Positions 54,310 to 64,000 of a stretch of DNA of 64,000 nucleotides are shown here, piece by piece. Made by a program: the position numbers and the translations under genes. Below the pieces are notes generated by a model. That model made no database searches and had not been told where the DNA came from. It worked only from the letters and a program-made list of their open reading frames with translations. Each line of letters opens with the position of its first letter. Position 1 is the stretch's first letter. Origin of the DNA: Meghimatium bilineatum (taxonomy: Eukaryota; Mollusca; Gastropoda; Stylommatophora; Philomycidae); contig CM067307.1 in assembly GCA_034231615.1 (NCBI GenBank), positions 4,545,147 through 4,609,146 of the forward strand. Direction: 5' to 3'.

Positions 54310-54465
54310 GCTGCCCCATATTTAGAGCGGCTGCCCCATAGCTAGAGCGGCTAAGATAGCTAGAGCGGCTGCCCCATAGCTAGAGCTGCTGTCCCATAGC
54401 TAGAGCGGCTACCCCATAGCTAGAGCTGCTGTCCCATAGCTAGAGCGGCTGCCCCATAGCTATGT
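54310..54465. repeat. 20-bp AGCTAGAGCGGCTGCCCCAT repeat
   Basis: About seven copies with GCTGCT/GTCCC variants and one shortened copy. Confidence 0.92.
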
Positions 54466-54804
54466 TTCTTCTGATATTTTAAGTAACCACTGTCTCGTAT
54501 TTAATTCTATCATCACTTCCTCTTCTACAGAATCACACCTTGATGCCTCCAGTTATCCTATGTATTCCTTGTCCAAGACTCGCATCCATAGGTATAATCA
54601 GTGGTATGTAAGAACTCATTGAATCTAGATCATTTAATCTAGATCTATATATTATTTCCATGACACACCACTCATCTAACTTGCTTGTATCATCACTGTA
54701 TTTCCTTCTTATTTTTACTTGTTCCTAGGACACCTCTCTTTACTACCTAAATTTTCCTCCTTAAATTTGATTATATGCAATCTCTTCTGTTCTTACCGTA
54801 TTTG

Positions 54805-55045
<241 letters not shown>

Positions 55046-55149
55046 CTATGTCTCTCCTTCTCATCTGATCTCTCGTATTCTTCATTTCCTCTTCTCTTAC
55101 ATTATGATTTTTTGTTTGAGACATTCATTGCCTGTTGCTTGTCTGTGTC

Positions 55150-55176
55150 CTGTTGAAGACTTTTTAGTCGAAACGT
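55150..55176 (+). ncRNA. Hammerhead-core-like motif
   Basis: CTGTTGA-AGACTTTTTAGTC-GAAAC with stem II GACT/AGTC intact and one core change (CTGTTGA for CTGATGA). Preceded by the same pyrimidine-rich leader as at 42300 and followed by GTCACTGTGTCTCGTTG. Confidence 0.35.
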
Positions 55177-55414
55177 TGTCCGTCACTGTGTCTCGTTGTT
55201 AAGTTACTTTATCGTTTTATTTTGGTAACACTATTTCTGTTCATTTTGATATGATCACTAGACTGGTCTATGGCTTTCCAATATCGACATCTTTTACGTG
55301 GCCAACTGGCAAGTCTCTTGGCATTCAGGGAAGTCATATAGTCCACGTAGAAAAATACTATTTTATAGTTTGGCCAGTTTAACATTCAATTCTCTCAAGA
55401 TGTCCTTGTTTGTA

Positions 55415-55705
<291 letters not shown>

Positions 55706-55774
55706 GTCATTTCCATTTGTGACGCTACCGTGGTGGAAATTGGAGTTATATGTCTTTGGTAAACTGAGTTGCAT

Positions 55775-56100
55775 TGACCATGGTCTGCTCGTATCATTTA
55801 AGGTTTCTTTGATTCCCTCCACCGATCTAGTCTTTTGGTCTTCCTCGTGCCCGATCTTCTGCTGTTGTGTGCTCGGCGGGCTAATTGTGTTGGTTCCTAT
55901 CACATGCTGTGAGCAAACCACCATAGTTGCTGTATTTTGATGTAGTTTTGACTTTTGATGGTCTTTATTTCTTTTTTAACTTCATTTCTCCTGCAACATT
56001 TATAGCTTTCCTCAAACATCTTATTTCACACACTGATTTTGTTTCAGTGTCTTTGACAAGCGCAATGTTTGACATTGGTAACACAGAGTAGAAAATGTTT
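55775..56100 (-). mobile_element. LINE C-terminal fragment
   Basis: Plus-strand words CTTCCTCGTGCCCGATCTTC, TTTATAGCTTTCCTCAAACA and GTTTGACATTGGTAACA parallel 39700-40050, so it is the same LINE family on the minus strand. Confidence 0.6.
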
Positions 56101-56418
56101 ATCAGTGTGTGTCCAATCCTTGTAGAAAGAATAATTTTTCTAGTATGTATAGGCCTATGTCTGAGATGTGTCACGACACACCTGCGATAAGTCATCGTGG
56201 TATTCGTATGTGTACTTAGCATTGACCTAGATTACGTACTTGTGTGTTTATCATTTTCTTGAATATCGAAATATTTTGTGGTCAAGTTAGCCGTGAACAT
56301 TTCAGGCCTCTGCTAGTTTGTACACGTGAAAGCTTTTGGCTGCTTGTCACCTATTCACTTTGACCTCGGATCAGCTGCGTAGTTAGTATATGTGCGAGAC
56401 CGTCTGATGTAACGACCT

Positions 56419-56596
56419 CCGTACAAAAAGTAAACAAGACGTTTTTTGTGACGTCTTTTTTTGACGTTTTTGATTATTGTCGTTGGTCACTAGTTATGTG
56501 ATTGGAGTCACATGCCAAAAAAGGCCAAGGCCGATCAACGAAATGAAAGGAAATAATCAAAAATCAGTATTTCATATCATGTTTACTTTCTGTCCA
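56419..56596. mobile_element. Hairpin MITE
   Basis: Outer arms ACAAAAAGTAAAC / GTTTACTTTCTGT. Inner perfect 12-bp arms TTTTTGATTATT (56467-56478) / AATAATCAAAAA (56552-56563). Further pairing CGTTGGTC / GATCAACG. Shares TCGTTGGTCACTA with the hairpin at 20697. Confidence 0.6.
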
Positions 56597-56857
56597 CAGT
56601 CTGTACAGGAGTCCGGTCACGGCAGATGGCACTAGAGTCAAACCTAACAATTTGGTGTCCCTCCCAATGTTGGGGGGGGGGGATCCTTACTTTGTTTAAT
56701 GTCAATTTTGGAAACCTCTTTCTCGTTTCTTAGTAATTTGGCTTTGGCTTGATTCTCATCATAGAAGTGCTGCGAAAAGAATCCAAACAAGTCTATTTAC
56801 GTAATGTTTTCAATTATTTCCGAGAATTTCGTTGGCAGGCGGCACAAATTATTGCTG

Positions 56858-56990
56858 TTGTTGTTCATCCATCACAGGTGATGATGATCAGCATTTGTTA
56901 CATCCTCTTTTGAAAATTAATTTAGTTATGTCCTTGATTATGAGTTCGTTCGTGACCGTCGGTAATAGAATACCTAACTGCTAAGCGTAA
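56858..56990 (-). mobile_element. LINE 3' end (minus)
   Basis: Reverse complement AACTCATAATCAAGGACATA, GAGGATGTAACAAATG and CATCACCTGTGATGGATGAA equals the 3' UTR of the plus copy at 60150-60250. Confidence 0.75.
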
Positions 56991-57094
56991 ACTGACCTTC
57001 ATTCGGTACTTTTTGATTATTATCACGTTTTCCATTAGTTTGTTACTATTTATATACTTGGAGCAGTCTTGGCTATTTTTGGCATGCGATTCCA

Positions 57095-57195
57095 AGTATA
57101 TAAGGTGGAGATCATGGCCGTGTGGTTAGAACGCCGTTCTCAGACCCTTGTGGTCTAGGTTCCAATCCACGTTGGGACAGGATTCTTTTCTTTTG
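57095..57195 (+). mobile_element. tRNA-like SINE head
   Basis: GATCATGGCCGTGTGGTTAG (A-box-like) and GGTTCCAATCC (B box) are spaced as in tRNA. No CCA or acceptor-stem pairing is visible and the sequence runs into unrelated DNA, so a SINE head is more likely than a tRNA gene. Confidence 0.5.
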
Positions 57196-57655
57196 GAGGT
57201 ACAATTAAAATCCTCCCATAGAAAGCCTTTCTTCACATGAAAACATACACTCCTTCATGGAAAGACAAGAGAAGGAAGGAGCAGAATGGTCAAGGCAATG
57301 GCCCTGCCATCGTTTACTGATCCCTGGTTCTCCAAATCTTCTTCTATTTTATCCACCCATCCTCTTCGTAATCTCGGACTTCTTCCTCACACTTTATTTG
57401 CTTCTTATTCTTCTTCTGTGTTTAGGATTCGAACCATTGTGGCTATGTCTTGTCTATGATTTTTCCGTTATTTCATAGTGTGTTATTTATCGTTTACTAA
57501 TCGGGTTGTATGATACCATCGTTACCGGTGCTCCTATAGGCCAAGTATTTCCGACTTCAGCACTCGTACTTGCTCGGGACATTGAATTCACATTGAGTGC
57601 CCTAAAAATATCAATTTTTTCTGTCATGATTGATCATATATTGAGTGTTCTGAAA
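57196..57655. other. Gene-less stretch
   Basis: Only short frames. The word ATTTCCGACTTCAGCACTCG near 57550 recurs, diverged, at about 14180 in reverse. Confidence 0.4.
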
Positions 57656-57659
57656 CGTA

Positions 57660-57780
57660 CATTTTCTACTGATATAATTGAATAAATACGAGTGCTCCAA
57701 AATATCAAGTTCTTGCTATAATTGAATAAATACGAGTGCTCCAAAATATCAAGTTCTTGTTATGATTGAATAAATATGAG
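57660..57780. repeat. ~46-bp tandem repeat
   Basis: Two to three copies of ATTGAATAAATACGAGTGCT then CCAAAATATCAAGTTCTTG. Confidence 0.85.
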
Positions 57781-58865
57781 TGCCCCCACAACATACATTT
57801 CCATTGGTATAATTTTATTAAGTTATTGTGATTATCAAATGAACACAAGTCTACAGTTGAATGTGGCGAACAAGACTTTAATTTCTCCCCCCCCCCCCCC
57901 CAACACAATTGTTGACATCGTTTCAAATCATGTTAAACTGCTCCCTTGAAAATGTGTCTCGTGCTTAAGGTTGATCTTTCAAATTACACCCCAAGACATA
58001 ATCGGGTGCAAACAGTTATCAACCAAATGACCGTCTGACCACTAAGTCATTGATATCAGCACTCACAAAGTCCAGTAGCGAAATCTGTATACTTGGTACG
58101 CCAATTCTATGAACATACACACGGCTTGTCATTGTGACCCAGCGTGATTAAAATGTGACTGACCATCTGATTTGCCATGTGATTGTCCCAGGTCAAGACA
58201 CGCCATCTTTCTTCGGTCACGAGTCATTATTGGTACAAAGATTGCTTGTCCTTTCTATAGAATTTTATTGGTAAATCGGGTAGATGCTATAAATACGTTG
58301 ACACTCGCCGAAAATTCATTTCACCCTGTCCAGCTGAAATAGTAAGTACCCAGACTACTAACTTACATCCTCGGATAGAGCTATTGAATGTAGTATAAGT
58401 TACGCCGTCGCCAGCTGTATTGAATGTGGTATTGTTTGAGCTAATTTTATTATATTTTAATGTATTTTGGTTTTTCAAGTTTGTGTGATCATTTTATTTT
58501 GTTAACACTTTTGGCGTACCACACTTTTAGAGCTAACAAATTGTGCAATATATTTGCTTTAATACTTCGCTTCGTCGTAATGTTAACAATAACAAGTAAT
58601 AACTATTATAATAATGCATTATTGTTACTGGTAACTTATAGGCCTATAACTAACAAATAGTAGTATATTAGTTAGGCATACCAGTAACAATAATACATGA
58701 TGATGGTTGTCATCGCTTCTTAGTTTTGTTACCGCTGCACTCTCCACACCGTGTTATAGCGTTGAGTTTCACATGTCTAAATTGTAATTGTTATATGGCC
58801 TGTTTGAAGCACACTTGTACTACCATGAAGTGTAAAATGTAATGTTCTGAATTTGTGTTTGCCAA
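57781..58865. other. Gene-less stretch
   Basis: A C14 tract at about 57886. No gene, RNA or named repeat was recognised. Confidence 0.4.
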
Positions 58866-58869
58866 GTTA

Positions 58870-59165
58870 ATTGCTAGCTGAGATTGCTCGACTCCCAAGT
58901 TATTGCTTGCTGAGGTCGCTCGGCTACCCACGTTATTGTTACCTGAGATCGTTCGGCTACCCAAGTTATTGCTAGCTGAGATCGCTCGGCTACCCAAGTT
59001 ATTGCTAGCTGAGATCGCTCGGCTACCCAAGTTATTGCTAGCTGAGATCGCTCGGCTACCCAAGTTATTGCTAGCTGAGATCGTTCGACTACCCAAACTA
59101 TTGCTAGCTGAGATCGCTCGGCTACCCAAGTTATTGCTAGCTGAGATCGCTCGGCTACCCAAGAA
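58870..59165. repeat. 33-bp minisatellite, nine copies
   Basis: GCTAGCTGAGATCGCTCGGC plus TACCCAAGTTATT. The unit is a multiple of three and open on both strands (LPKLLLAEIAR on plus, SNNLGSRAISA on minus), which simulates repeat proteins. Confidence 0.96.
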
Positions 59166-59169
59166 ATAG

Positions 59170-59815
59170 AATGTCGGTGTGATTCACGTGAATATACTTT
59201 CGAAAGTATAGCTTCAGCTTTATAACAAAATATATAAATACTTTGCGTATGTTCTTAATAGTACATACTTGGTAGTTTGCTATCTAGACTTATGTTGAAT
59301 TCGCGCAACTCTAGAGTTATGTTGCATTCGCGCAACTTCTAGCTACTTTAAATGCCACTTGTTTAATTTGCCAAGTTGGTAGGCATACTAAAAGAAGCAG
59401 AATTTGCTCAAGTTGTAGCTACATTCTACTTTGAATGACATTTAGTAAGCATACTAAATAGAGTTTGCTCAATTTTTAGTTTTGAGTATGTGGACTGTCT
59501 TTAAATTTGACAATATTTTTTGACACTTTTTAACCCTCTTTCCCTTGTCATGAATTGTATAGAATTCAGGCAATTTCAATCACAACATTCTTCTGTAACT
59601 ATCAGGTCTGAATTATGCCTTTCGTGTCGGTACTCATTATGGAAAGAACCGAAGATCACGTTACTAACACCTGCCTGGGACTTTGAGACTACATACACTC
59701 GAGTGGCTGCTGGAACAGAGAACAGAGCACTAATGGAAAAGTCCCGTGTGCTATGTTGCTAGTTTCTAATCAAGAATCAATGTCAGTAATACGAAATCAG
59801 TATTAAAGACTTCTC
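59170..59815. other. Gene-less stretch
   Basis: TATGTTGAATTCGCGCAACT is duplicated at about 59291 and 59318. Nothing else supportable. Confidence 0.4.
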
Positions 59816-59819
59816 AGCC

Positions 59820-60255
59820 AAGACCACATTGAGAGACAGCATATCAGATCGTTCGGCCACGTCAGAAGAATGGTACCAACACAACCATTCCTTCGTGCAT
59901 ATAGCAGCAGTATATCGGACTACAAAAGCATTTGAAATAGACCACGAAACATGGGAAGAAATTGCACAAAATAGATCTACATGGCGTTCTAAAATAAAAA
60001 AGAGCGCATCATCTTGTGAAAAGAGGAGAAATGCAGCAGCTCAACAGCGGAGAGCAGTTAGAAAGTCACGGATAGACCAAGATCCGTCTACTGTCGCCAT
60101 CCCATGTCCGAACTGTCCAAGGACATTTACAGCTTGAATAGGGCTCATTAGCCATCTGTGAACTCATAATCAAGGACATAATTAAAATTGAATTTTCAAA
60201 AGTGGATGTAACAAATGGTCATCATCACCTGTGATGGACGAACAACAACAATCGG
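59820..60255 (+). mobile_element. LINE C-terminus and 3' UTR
   Basis: Reads FGHVRRM-like residues, a DHETWEEIAQNRSTWRSKI block, EKRRNAAAQQRRAVRKSRID, and CPNCPRTFTA followed by a stop inside the terminal finger, then IGLISHL. The 3' UTR words GGATGTAACAAATGGTCATC and CCTGTGATGGACGAACAAC are shared with 40978 and 56858 (both minus). Related to the 11341 and 33540 LINEs. Confidence 0.8.
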
Positions 60256-60404
60256 GCTACAAGCACACGGAAGACCAAGAACTATATGAGTGGAGACAAA
60301 GAAACCTCAAAGACACATGGGTTGAAATGGTCAGTTCGACCCAAATGATAAAAGATAACTTCAACTAGACCCCACGACGCTTAACGGGACACAAAGAACA
60401 ATAT

Positions 60405-60505
60405 ATAGATAGGTTAGATAAAATTGATATGTAGATAGATCTGATAGATAGATCTGATAGATTATATAGGTTGATAGATCAGATAGATTAGATAGGACAT
60501 ATTTA
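60405..60505. repeat. GATA-rich simple repeat
   Basis: GATAGATCTGATAGAT variants. Confidence 0.85.
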
Positions 60506-60539
60506 CTAGAACTGACAAACATAAAAGTAGCTCAAACAT

Positions 60540-60835
60540 CACTCTTCAATGGCTACCCACCCATTTTAGTGTTACTGGAAATGAGAGCTGATGCCCTGGC
60601 AAAAGCAGGAGATAAAATGGAACAATTCAGCTATTCTCTGCCATACAAAGATGCCAAAAACGCTTATCCGCAAACTTTACACATCACAGTGGAAGAAAGA
60701 TATGGACATTAACTTGAAACCAGACCCCATACACCAATTTCCTATGCAAAAACAGACCATCTTTCGAATTAATGCTGGCCACTGCAGGCTACAGAGCCAC
60801 CTGTACCTGATCAGTGTGACCCACGCAAATCAATT
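60540..60835 (+). mobile_element. LINE C-terminal region, 5' part (split)
   Basis: Reads RADALAKAGDKMEQFSYSLP, then KTLIRKLYTSQWKKDMDIN, KPDPIHQFPMQKQTIFRINA and GHCRLQSHLYLISVTH: the end of RNase H plus the C-terminal domain of an I-group LINE related to the full-length one. It is interrupted by a minus-strand LINE piece and resumes at 61079. Confidence 0.75.
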
Positions 60836-61078
60836 AGGTATGTTGATTATCATCTTCGCACACCGGGCACGCCCATAGGTGCTCCGATCTCCGCTTCAGT
60901 AAATCTCTCAGGGTATAACGGCTGATGGTTCCGGTTCTATGTCGGTTCACTACTATTATTGAAATCTTTACGGGTTCTCTACGGGCCACGCCCATCCTCA
61001 CTCCCAATTCTTGTATTCTTGATATTGACTCATGCTTATTCATCTCAAAATCCTCTGATTGTGAGGACACGAAGAGCA
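60836..61078 (-). mobile_element. LINE fragment nested in another LINE
   Basis: Minus strand reads [40 protein letters not shown] and SEHLWACPVCEDDNQHT. It belongs to the 37720/50000 family and lies inside the plus-strand LINE. Confidence 0.75.
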
Positions 61079-61300
61079 CAAAAATGAATGACCATGCGGA
61101 ACAGTCCAACAGACTCCTGAAGACATACTCCAAGACTGTACAGAATACAAAGAACTACGAGGCAATACATGGTCACAATGGACCGAATTGAAGTAAAAAC
61201 TTTAGGGCAGCCGGTCTGACCTGCAGGAGACTGGGAGTTTCGTCCTGGCCACTGGCCTGAAGCTCTAGCGAGACAAATTCCTGAACGCAGAAGAACATAT
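61079..61300 (+). mobile_element. LINE C-terminal region, 3' part (split)
   Basis: In shifting frames: QQTPEDILQDCTEYKELRGN, TWSQWTELK, GSRSDLQETGSFVLATGL and DKFLNAEE, matching the end of the I-group C-terminus (compare [20 protein letters not shown] at the end of the full-length LINE). Confidence 0.7.
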
Positions 61301-61985
61301 TATATATGATAGATTAGATGGAGAGATAGAATATGATAAATGCGACTTTTCAAGTAGCGCATATTTTTCCATAGCTGTTCTTAGAACTCATTTTCCACTT
61401 AGTTCCATACTTTCAAAGTCATTATCATCAAGTTCCGTCTCCGGAATAAAGTTGATGAACTCGATCAATAGCTAGATCTCGTTCAACAGTCAATACCATT
61501 ATAACAATTTGGTCCTGACCAACAAAATGTATGTAGTAATATAAATTCGCTATATACAGTATAAACAATAACGAATAGATATAATTTGTGTTTTGAAAAG
61601 TTTTAAAGATAAATAAGGACATTTGTTAGAAACGTCTAGGCTATAGTAAATGGATTCCACTAGATTCATGATTAGGGTGTAGCATCACTGCACGAGGAGT
61701 ATAATTACCATACGTGTTCTGCTCGTCATGTACAAGTATAAGCACATATTATGAATGGGTATAAACGTGAAATGGATACTATCAAATACTTCGGATCTAG
61801 CATATCCAGCCATTGAAAATACAAATCAGATAGGCCCGTGGATAGGGGGTTCAAACACAGCTCCTCCTCCCCCCCCCCACCTTAGCGATTTTTTACAAAT
61901 GGGTCTGCAAATTATCCGTTAATAATCGAAATTTACACACGAAATTTGACCAAAATTCCCTTTTAAAAATGTACCCCCCTCCAGG
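61301..61985. other. Gene-less stretch
   Basis: AT-rich. A C9 tract at about 61870 and a CCCCCC tract near 61975. No feature recognised. Confidence 0.4.
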
Positions 61986-62530
61986 TAATCATATCCATGG
62001 TGCTGAAAGCAAAATTAAAGATACGGCTGGAAATGGCGTCTATATAGGCCTAGAGGCTAAACTTAATTTGGAAAAGCACCATCAGTGTTAGAGTTATTAG
62101 TGCTTTCTATTATATTGTATGTTTGTGAGAGTTGGACGCTCACTGCGGACATGGAGAGTCGATTACAAACCTTCGAATACAAATGACAGACGAATTCTAC
62201 GAATCTCCTATAGAGAGTATAAGACAAATTTGTACCTAAGAAATAAAATAGAGATGTATGCAGGTCTACAAAAACGATTGCTTTCAGTAGTGAAACGATG
62301 GAAGCTAGCTTGGAACATGCATGCTGACATGTTTACTTGTCAAAAACAAAACTGCAGGGAACTGTCGAAGTAACAGAAGATAAATAAAGGCATGGACAGA
62401 CAAGGAATGGACAAGATTTTTCCCCACTCGTCCGAATGGTTGAAGATAGAAATGGCTGAAAGACTTTTGATGCATCCAATGTGCTACTCCTACATCCCTG
62501 GAAGAGTTACGGGTTTATGCATAGATCAGC
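61986..62530 (+). mobile_element. LINE C-terminal fragment (RTE-like)
   Basis: Frames shift, but LLYGCESWTLTADMESRLQT-like residues, NDRRILRISYREYKTNLYLR, NKIEMYAGLQKRLLSVVKRW and then GRDKEWTRFF / FPTRPNG / RWLKDF-like tail residues are visible in order, as in RTE-like LINE C-termini. Confidence 0.7.
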
Positions 62531-62534
62531 TGTG

Positions 62535-62765
62535 TGTCCCAGTCAGTTGGTTGTGAATCATTCTGCTCTTTCTAGAGAGGACTCACTCCCATTTTATCAT
62601 TCTTTGTGCATTTACATTCTCTTTCAGTATTCTCTTCATCGTTGTGTAGTCTATCTATGATTGCTTTAATTAATTGTTGTCTTTTCTTATAGTTATGTAG
62701 TCTATCTATGAGTGTGTTAATTAATTCAGTTTTCTCTTCTAATCGATTTGTCATCGACTTTAGCC
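62535..62765 (-). repeat. Dispersed repeat, second copy of the 41290 sequence
   Basis: CAGTTGGTTGTGAATCATTC, TCTAGAGAGGAC, GTATTCTCTTCATCGTTGTG. It includes a duplicated ~52-bp TATGTAGTCTATCTATGAKT segment. Confidence 0.55.
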
Positions 62766-62939
62766 TGATATTTATACAGGGATTCTACTGTTCTAAAGCA
62801 ACCAAAAATTATTTGCTACAGAAGTCAGTATTTGAATATGTTTGCTTACGTTCTCACAATTCAGCTGAAGCTATAACACCATGACACGGATTCTACTAGA
62901 ATAAAAGGTGCAACCGTTTTACTTAAATTAATGCCAGGA

Positions 62940-63180
62940 TCTACCCGACGTAGTAGTTATGCCGTTCGCTTTGTGCTCAAGAGATCGCGTGTTCGAATCC
63001 GTCTTGCGTCGTCTTATTTATAAAGGGGGTTCATTCGGAGATCCCTGGGGCTTATCGCTTGAAGCTACGGAGTTAGTGCTGTGAGAGGTACTCTCGGCAA
63101 GCGGCGTGTCTCTTCGTTGAGACGGACCAAGTAAATACTAGGTAACCCGACTACAATGAAGTCAATCCCATATGCTGTTT
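62940..63180 (+). mobile_element. tRNA-derived SINE, copy 2
   Basis: CGACGTAGTAGTTATGCCGT (decayed A box), GTGTTCGAATCCGTC (B box), GTCGTCTTATTTATAAAG, GGAGATCCCTGGGG, GAAGCTACGGAGTTAGTG and GGTACTCTCGGCAAGCG. Same family as 6618-6862, about 57 kb away in the same orientation. It lies about 130 bp before the protease-like exon. Confidence 0.8.
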
Positions 63181-63306
63181 GAGCCCCATTTTATATACAC
63201 TAATGACACAATACATCCGACTACCGAGCGGTATTTTAACATCTAATTGTGCTACCATCTTACGTTGTGTTCTAACATTATCACTTCTCGTCGTTGTATT
63301 TTTCAG

Positions 63307-63470
63307 ATTCCTCACAATGGGTTTCTATTCTGTGACTGTGCTTGCTTCCCTAGCCTTATGCAGTGCTGTCCTAGGCATGTGCGTGGTGGATGTTCCCTCA
63401 CAAGTACAAAATGTTCGATTGGCATTCACTCCATACGCAGAAAGCTTCAGCGCATTCAAACAAGAACACG
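63307..63470 (+). CDS. 5' coding exon of a secreted protein, probably a papain-family (I29/cathepsin L-like) protease; partial
   Basis: A T-rich tract ends in TTTTTCAG at 63306. The ATG is at 63317. The donor GTAAGAAA starts at 63471, so the coding part is 63317-63470 (51 codons plus one base). MGFYSVTVLASLALCSAVLG is a good signal peptide. After about 25 residues, SFSAFKQEHG matches the start of the inhibitor I29 propeptide (F-x2-FK-x2-HGK) found in cathepsin L-type zymogens. The split Gly codon agrees with HGK continuing in the next exon, beyond the recognisable sequence here. The family assignment rests on this short motif. Another small secreted I29-like protein is possible. A SINE lies just upstream and a family A repeat sits in the intron. 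Confidence 0.55.
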
Positions 63471-63514
63471 GTAAGAAATTTTTCATTTTCTGAACTATCT
63501 ACACCGCCGAAGAC

Positions 63515-63650
63515 GGATGTGTCGAGCTATTGGCGCAAATAAAACTGCAACACAACTCATTTCCATTTTCTGGACTATATCCTGCTGGAAATCTAGGACC
63601 ATTGTCCTGCTACAAGAGAGATCCAGTGGGTGTTTGAGAGTGACGCTGAG
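63515..63650 (+). repeat. Dispersed repeat family A, copy (+), best preserved
   Basis: GACGGATGTGTCGAGCTATT, GGCGCAAATAAAACTGCAAC, ATTTCCATTTTCTGGACTAT, ATCCTGCTGGAAATCTAGGA and CTACAAGAGAGATCCAGTGG. Confidence 0.8.
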
Positions 63651-63654
63651 GAAG

Positions 63655-63742
63655 AACTATGTACAGGTAATAAGTCATTTCCTGATCTCTGTACAGGTAA
63701 AAAGTCATTTCCTGATCTATGTACAGGTAATAAGTCATGCAA
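63655..63742. repeat. Three-copy 29-bp tandem repeat
   Basis: GTACAGGTAATAAGTCATTT plus CCTGATCTMT. Confidence 0.92.
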
Positions 63743-63904
63743 ACATTCATGACATTACTACTCACCTAATGTGTCATTTTGTTATGCACCATGTTCATCA
63801 CATCCTATGAATTATAAGCGGTGAAGCTCTTGTAGCCTATGTGGCAGGATCGTAGATGCCTCTTGAGCGGAGGTTTGACTAGTCAACCCTTCGTTTTTGT
63901 GTGC

Positions 63905-64000
63905 TTTTACTAGTTTTTACAAATTCATAGTCACAAATGATGGCAGATGTGAAACAGAAGTTAAAAGGAGAATAGGAATGGCTAAAAGTACCTTCAATGA
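63905..64000 (+). mobile_element. LINE fragment cut by the window edge
   Basis: Reads VTNDGRCETEVKRRIGMAKS, matching the minus-strand LINE at 53815-54215. Confidence 0.65.

Noticed and set aside
58791-59169. GSRAISASNNL / LPKLLLAEIAR repeat proteins
   Set aside because: Translations of the 33-bp minisatellite on both strands, with no signal for a promoter or splice context.

Overview
This is eukaryotic, animal-type DNA: AT-rich, gene-poor, full of minisatellites and decayed LINE, SINE and MITE copies, with spliced genes whose introns run to several kilobases. The LINE families (one whose C-terminal half ends in a C2H2 finger, several RTE-like tails, RNase H-bearing I/jockey-like elements) and the tRNA-derived SINEs suggest an aquatic invertebrate, most likely a lophotrochozoan such as a mollusc. 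The species cannot be fixed from the sequence.

Three host loci are supported. (1) 16800-18170 (+) is an uninterrupted 456-codon gene for a diaminopimelate epimerase (DapF), a bacterial lysine/peptidoglycan enzyme. Both catalytic cysteines are present, a splice acceptor lies directly before the ATG, and animal repeats lie on both sides, so it looks like a transferred gene made part of the host genome. (2) 34866-51633 (-) is a complete six-exon 1-acylglycerol-3-phosphate acyltransferase (AGPAT1/2 type, 274 aa). I could place every splice site, and all exons join in frame. (3) 63307-63470 (+) is a 5' exon encoding a signal peptide and the start of what looks like an I29/cathepsin-L propeptide. 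The gene runs off the right edge.

The most complete mobile element is a full-length LINE at 45181-49235. It sits antisense inside AGPAT intron 1 and is bounded by a 12-bp target-site duplication. It has one open ORF (endonuclease, RT, RNase H, C-terminal Cys/His motif). Its first 75 bases fold as an HDV-like self-cleaving ribozyme whose predicted cleavage point is exactly the element's 5' end. Its RT active site reads YAGD instead of YADD, so this copy is probably catalytically dead.

Layout: 0-9 kb is minisatellites, LINE/SINE fragments and a tRNA-SINE. 9-13 kb holds a 29-bp array and a LINE nested in another LINE. 13-16.7 kb has a MITE and LINE tails. 16.8-18.2 kb is dapF. 18.4-21.6 kb has three large arrays (24, 43 and 19 bp). 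21.6-34.5 kb is dispersed repeats, a 22-bp array, a TTAA-flanked piggyBac-like MITE and LINE tails. 34.9-51.6 kb is the AGPAT gene with element-filled introns. 51.7-63 kb is LINE/SINE/MITE fragments and microsatellites. 63.3-64 kb is the protease-like exon. The host genes are functionally unrelated to each other. Apart from the full-length LINE, the mobile elements are short or interrupted relics.
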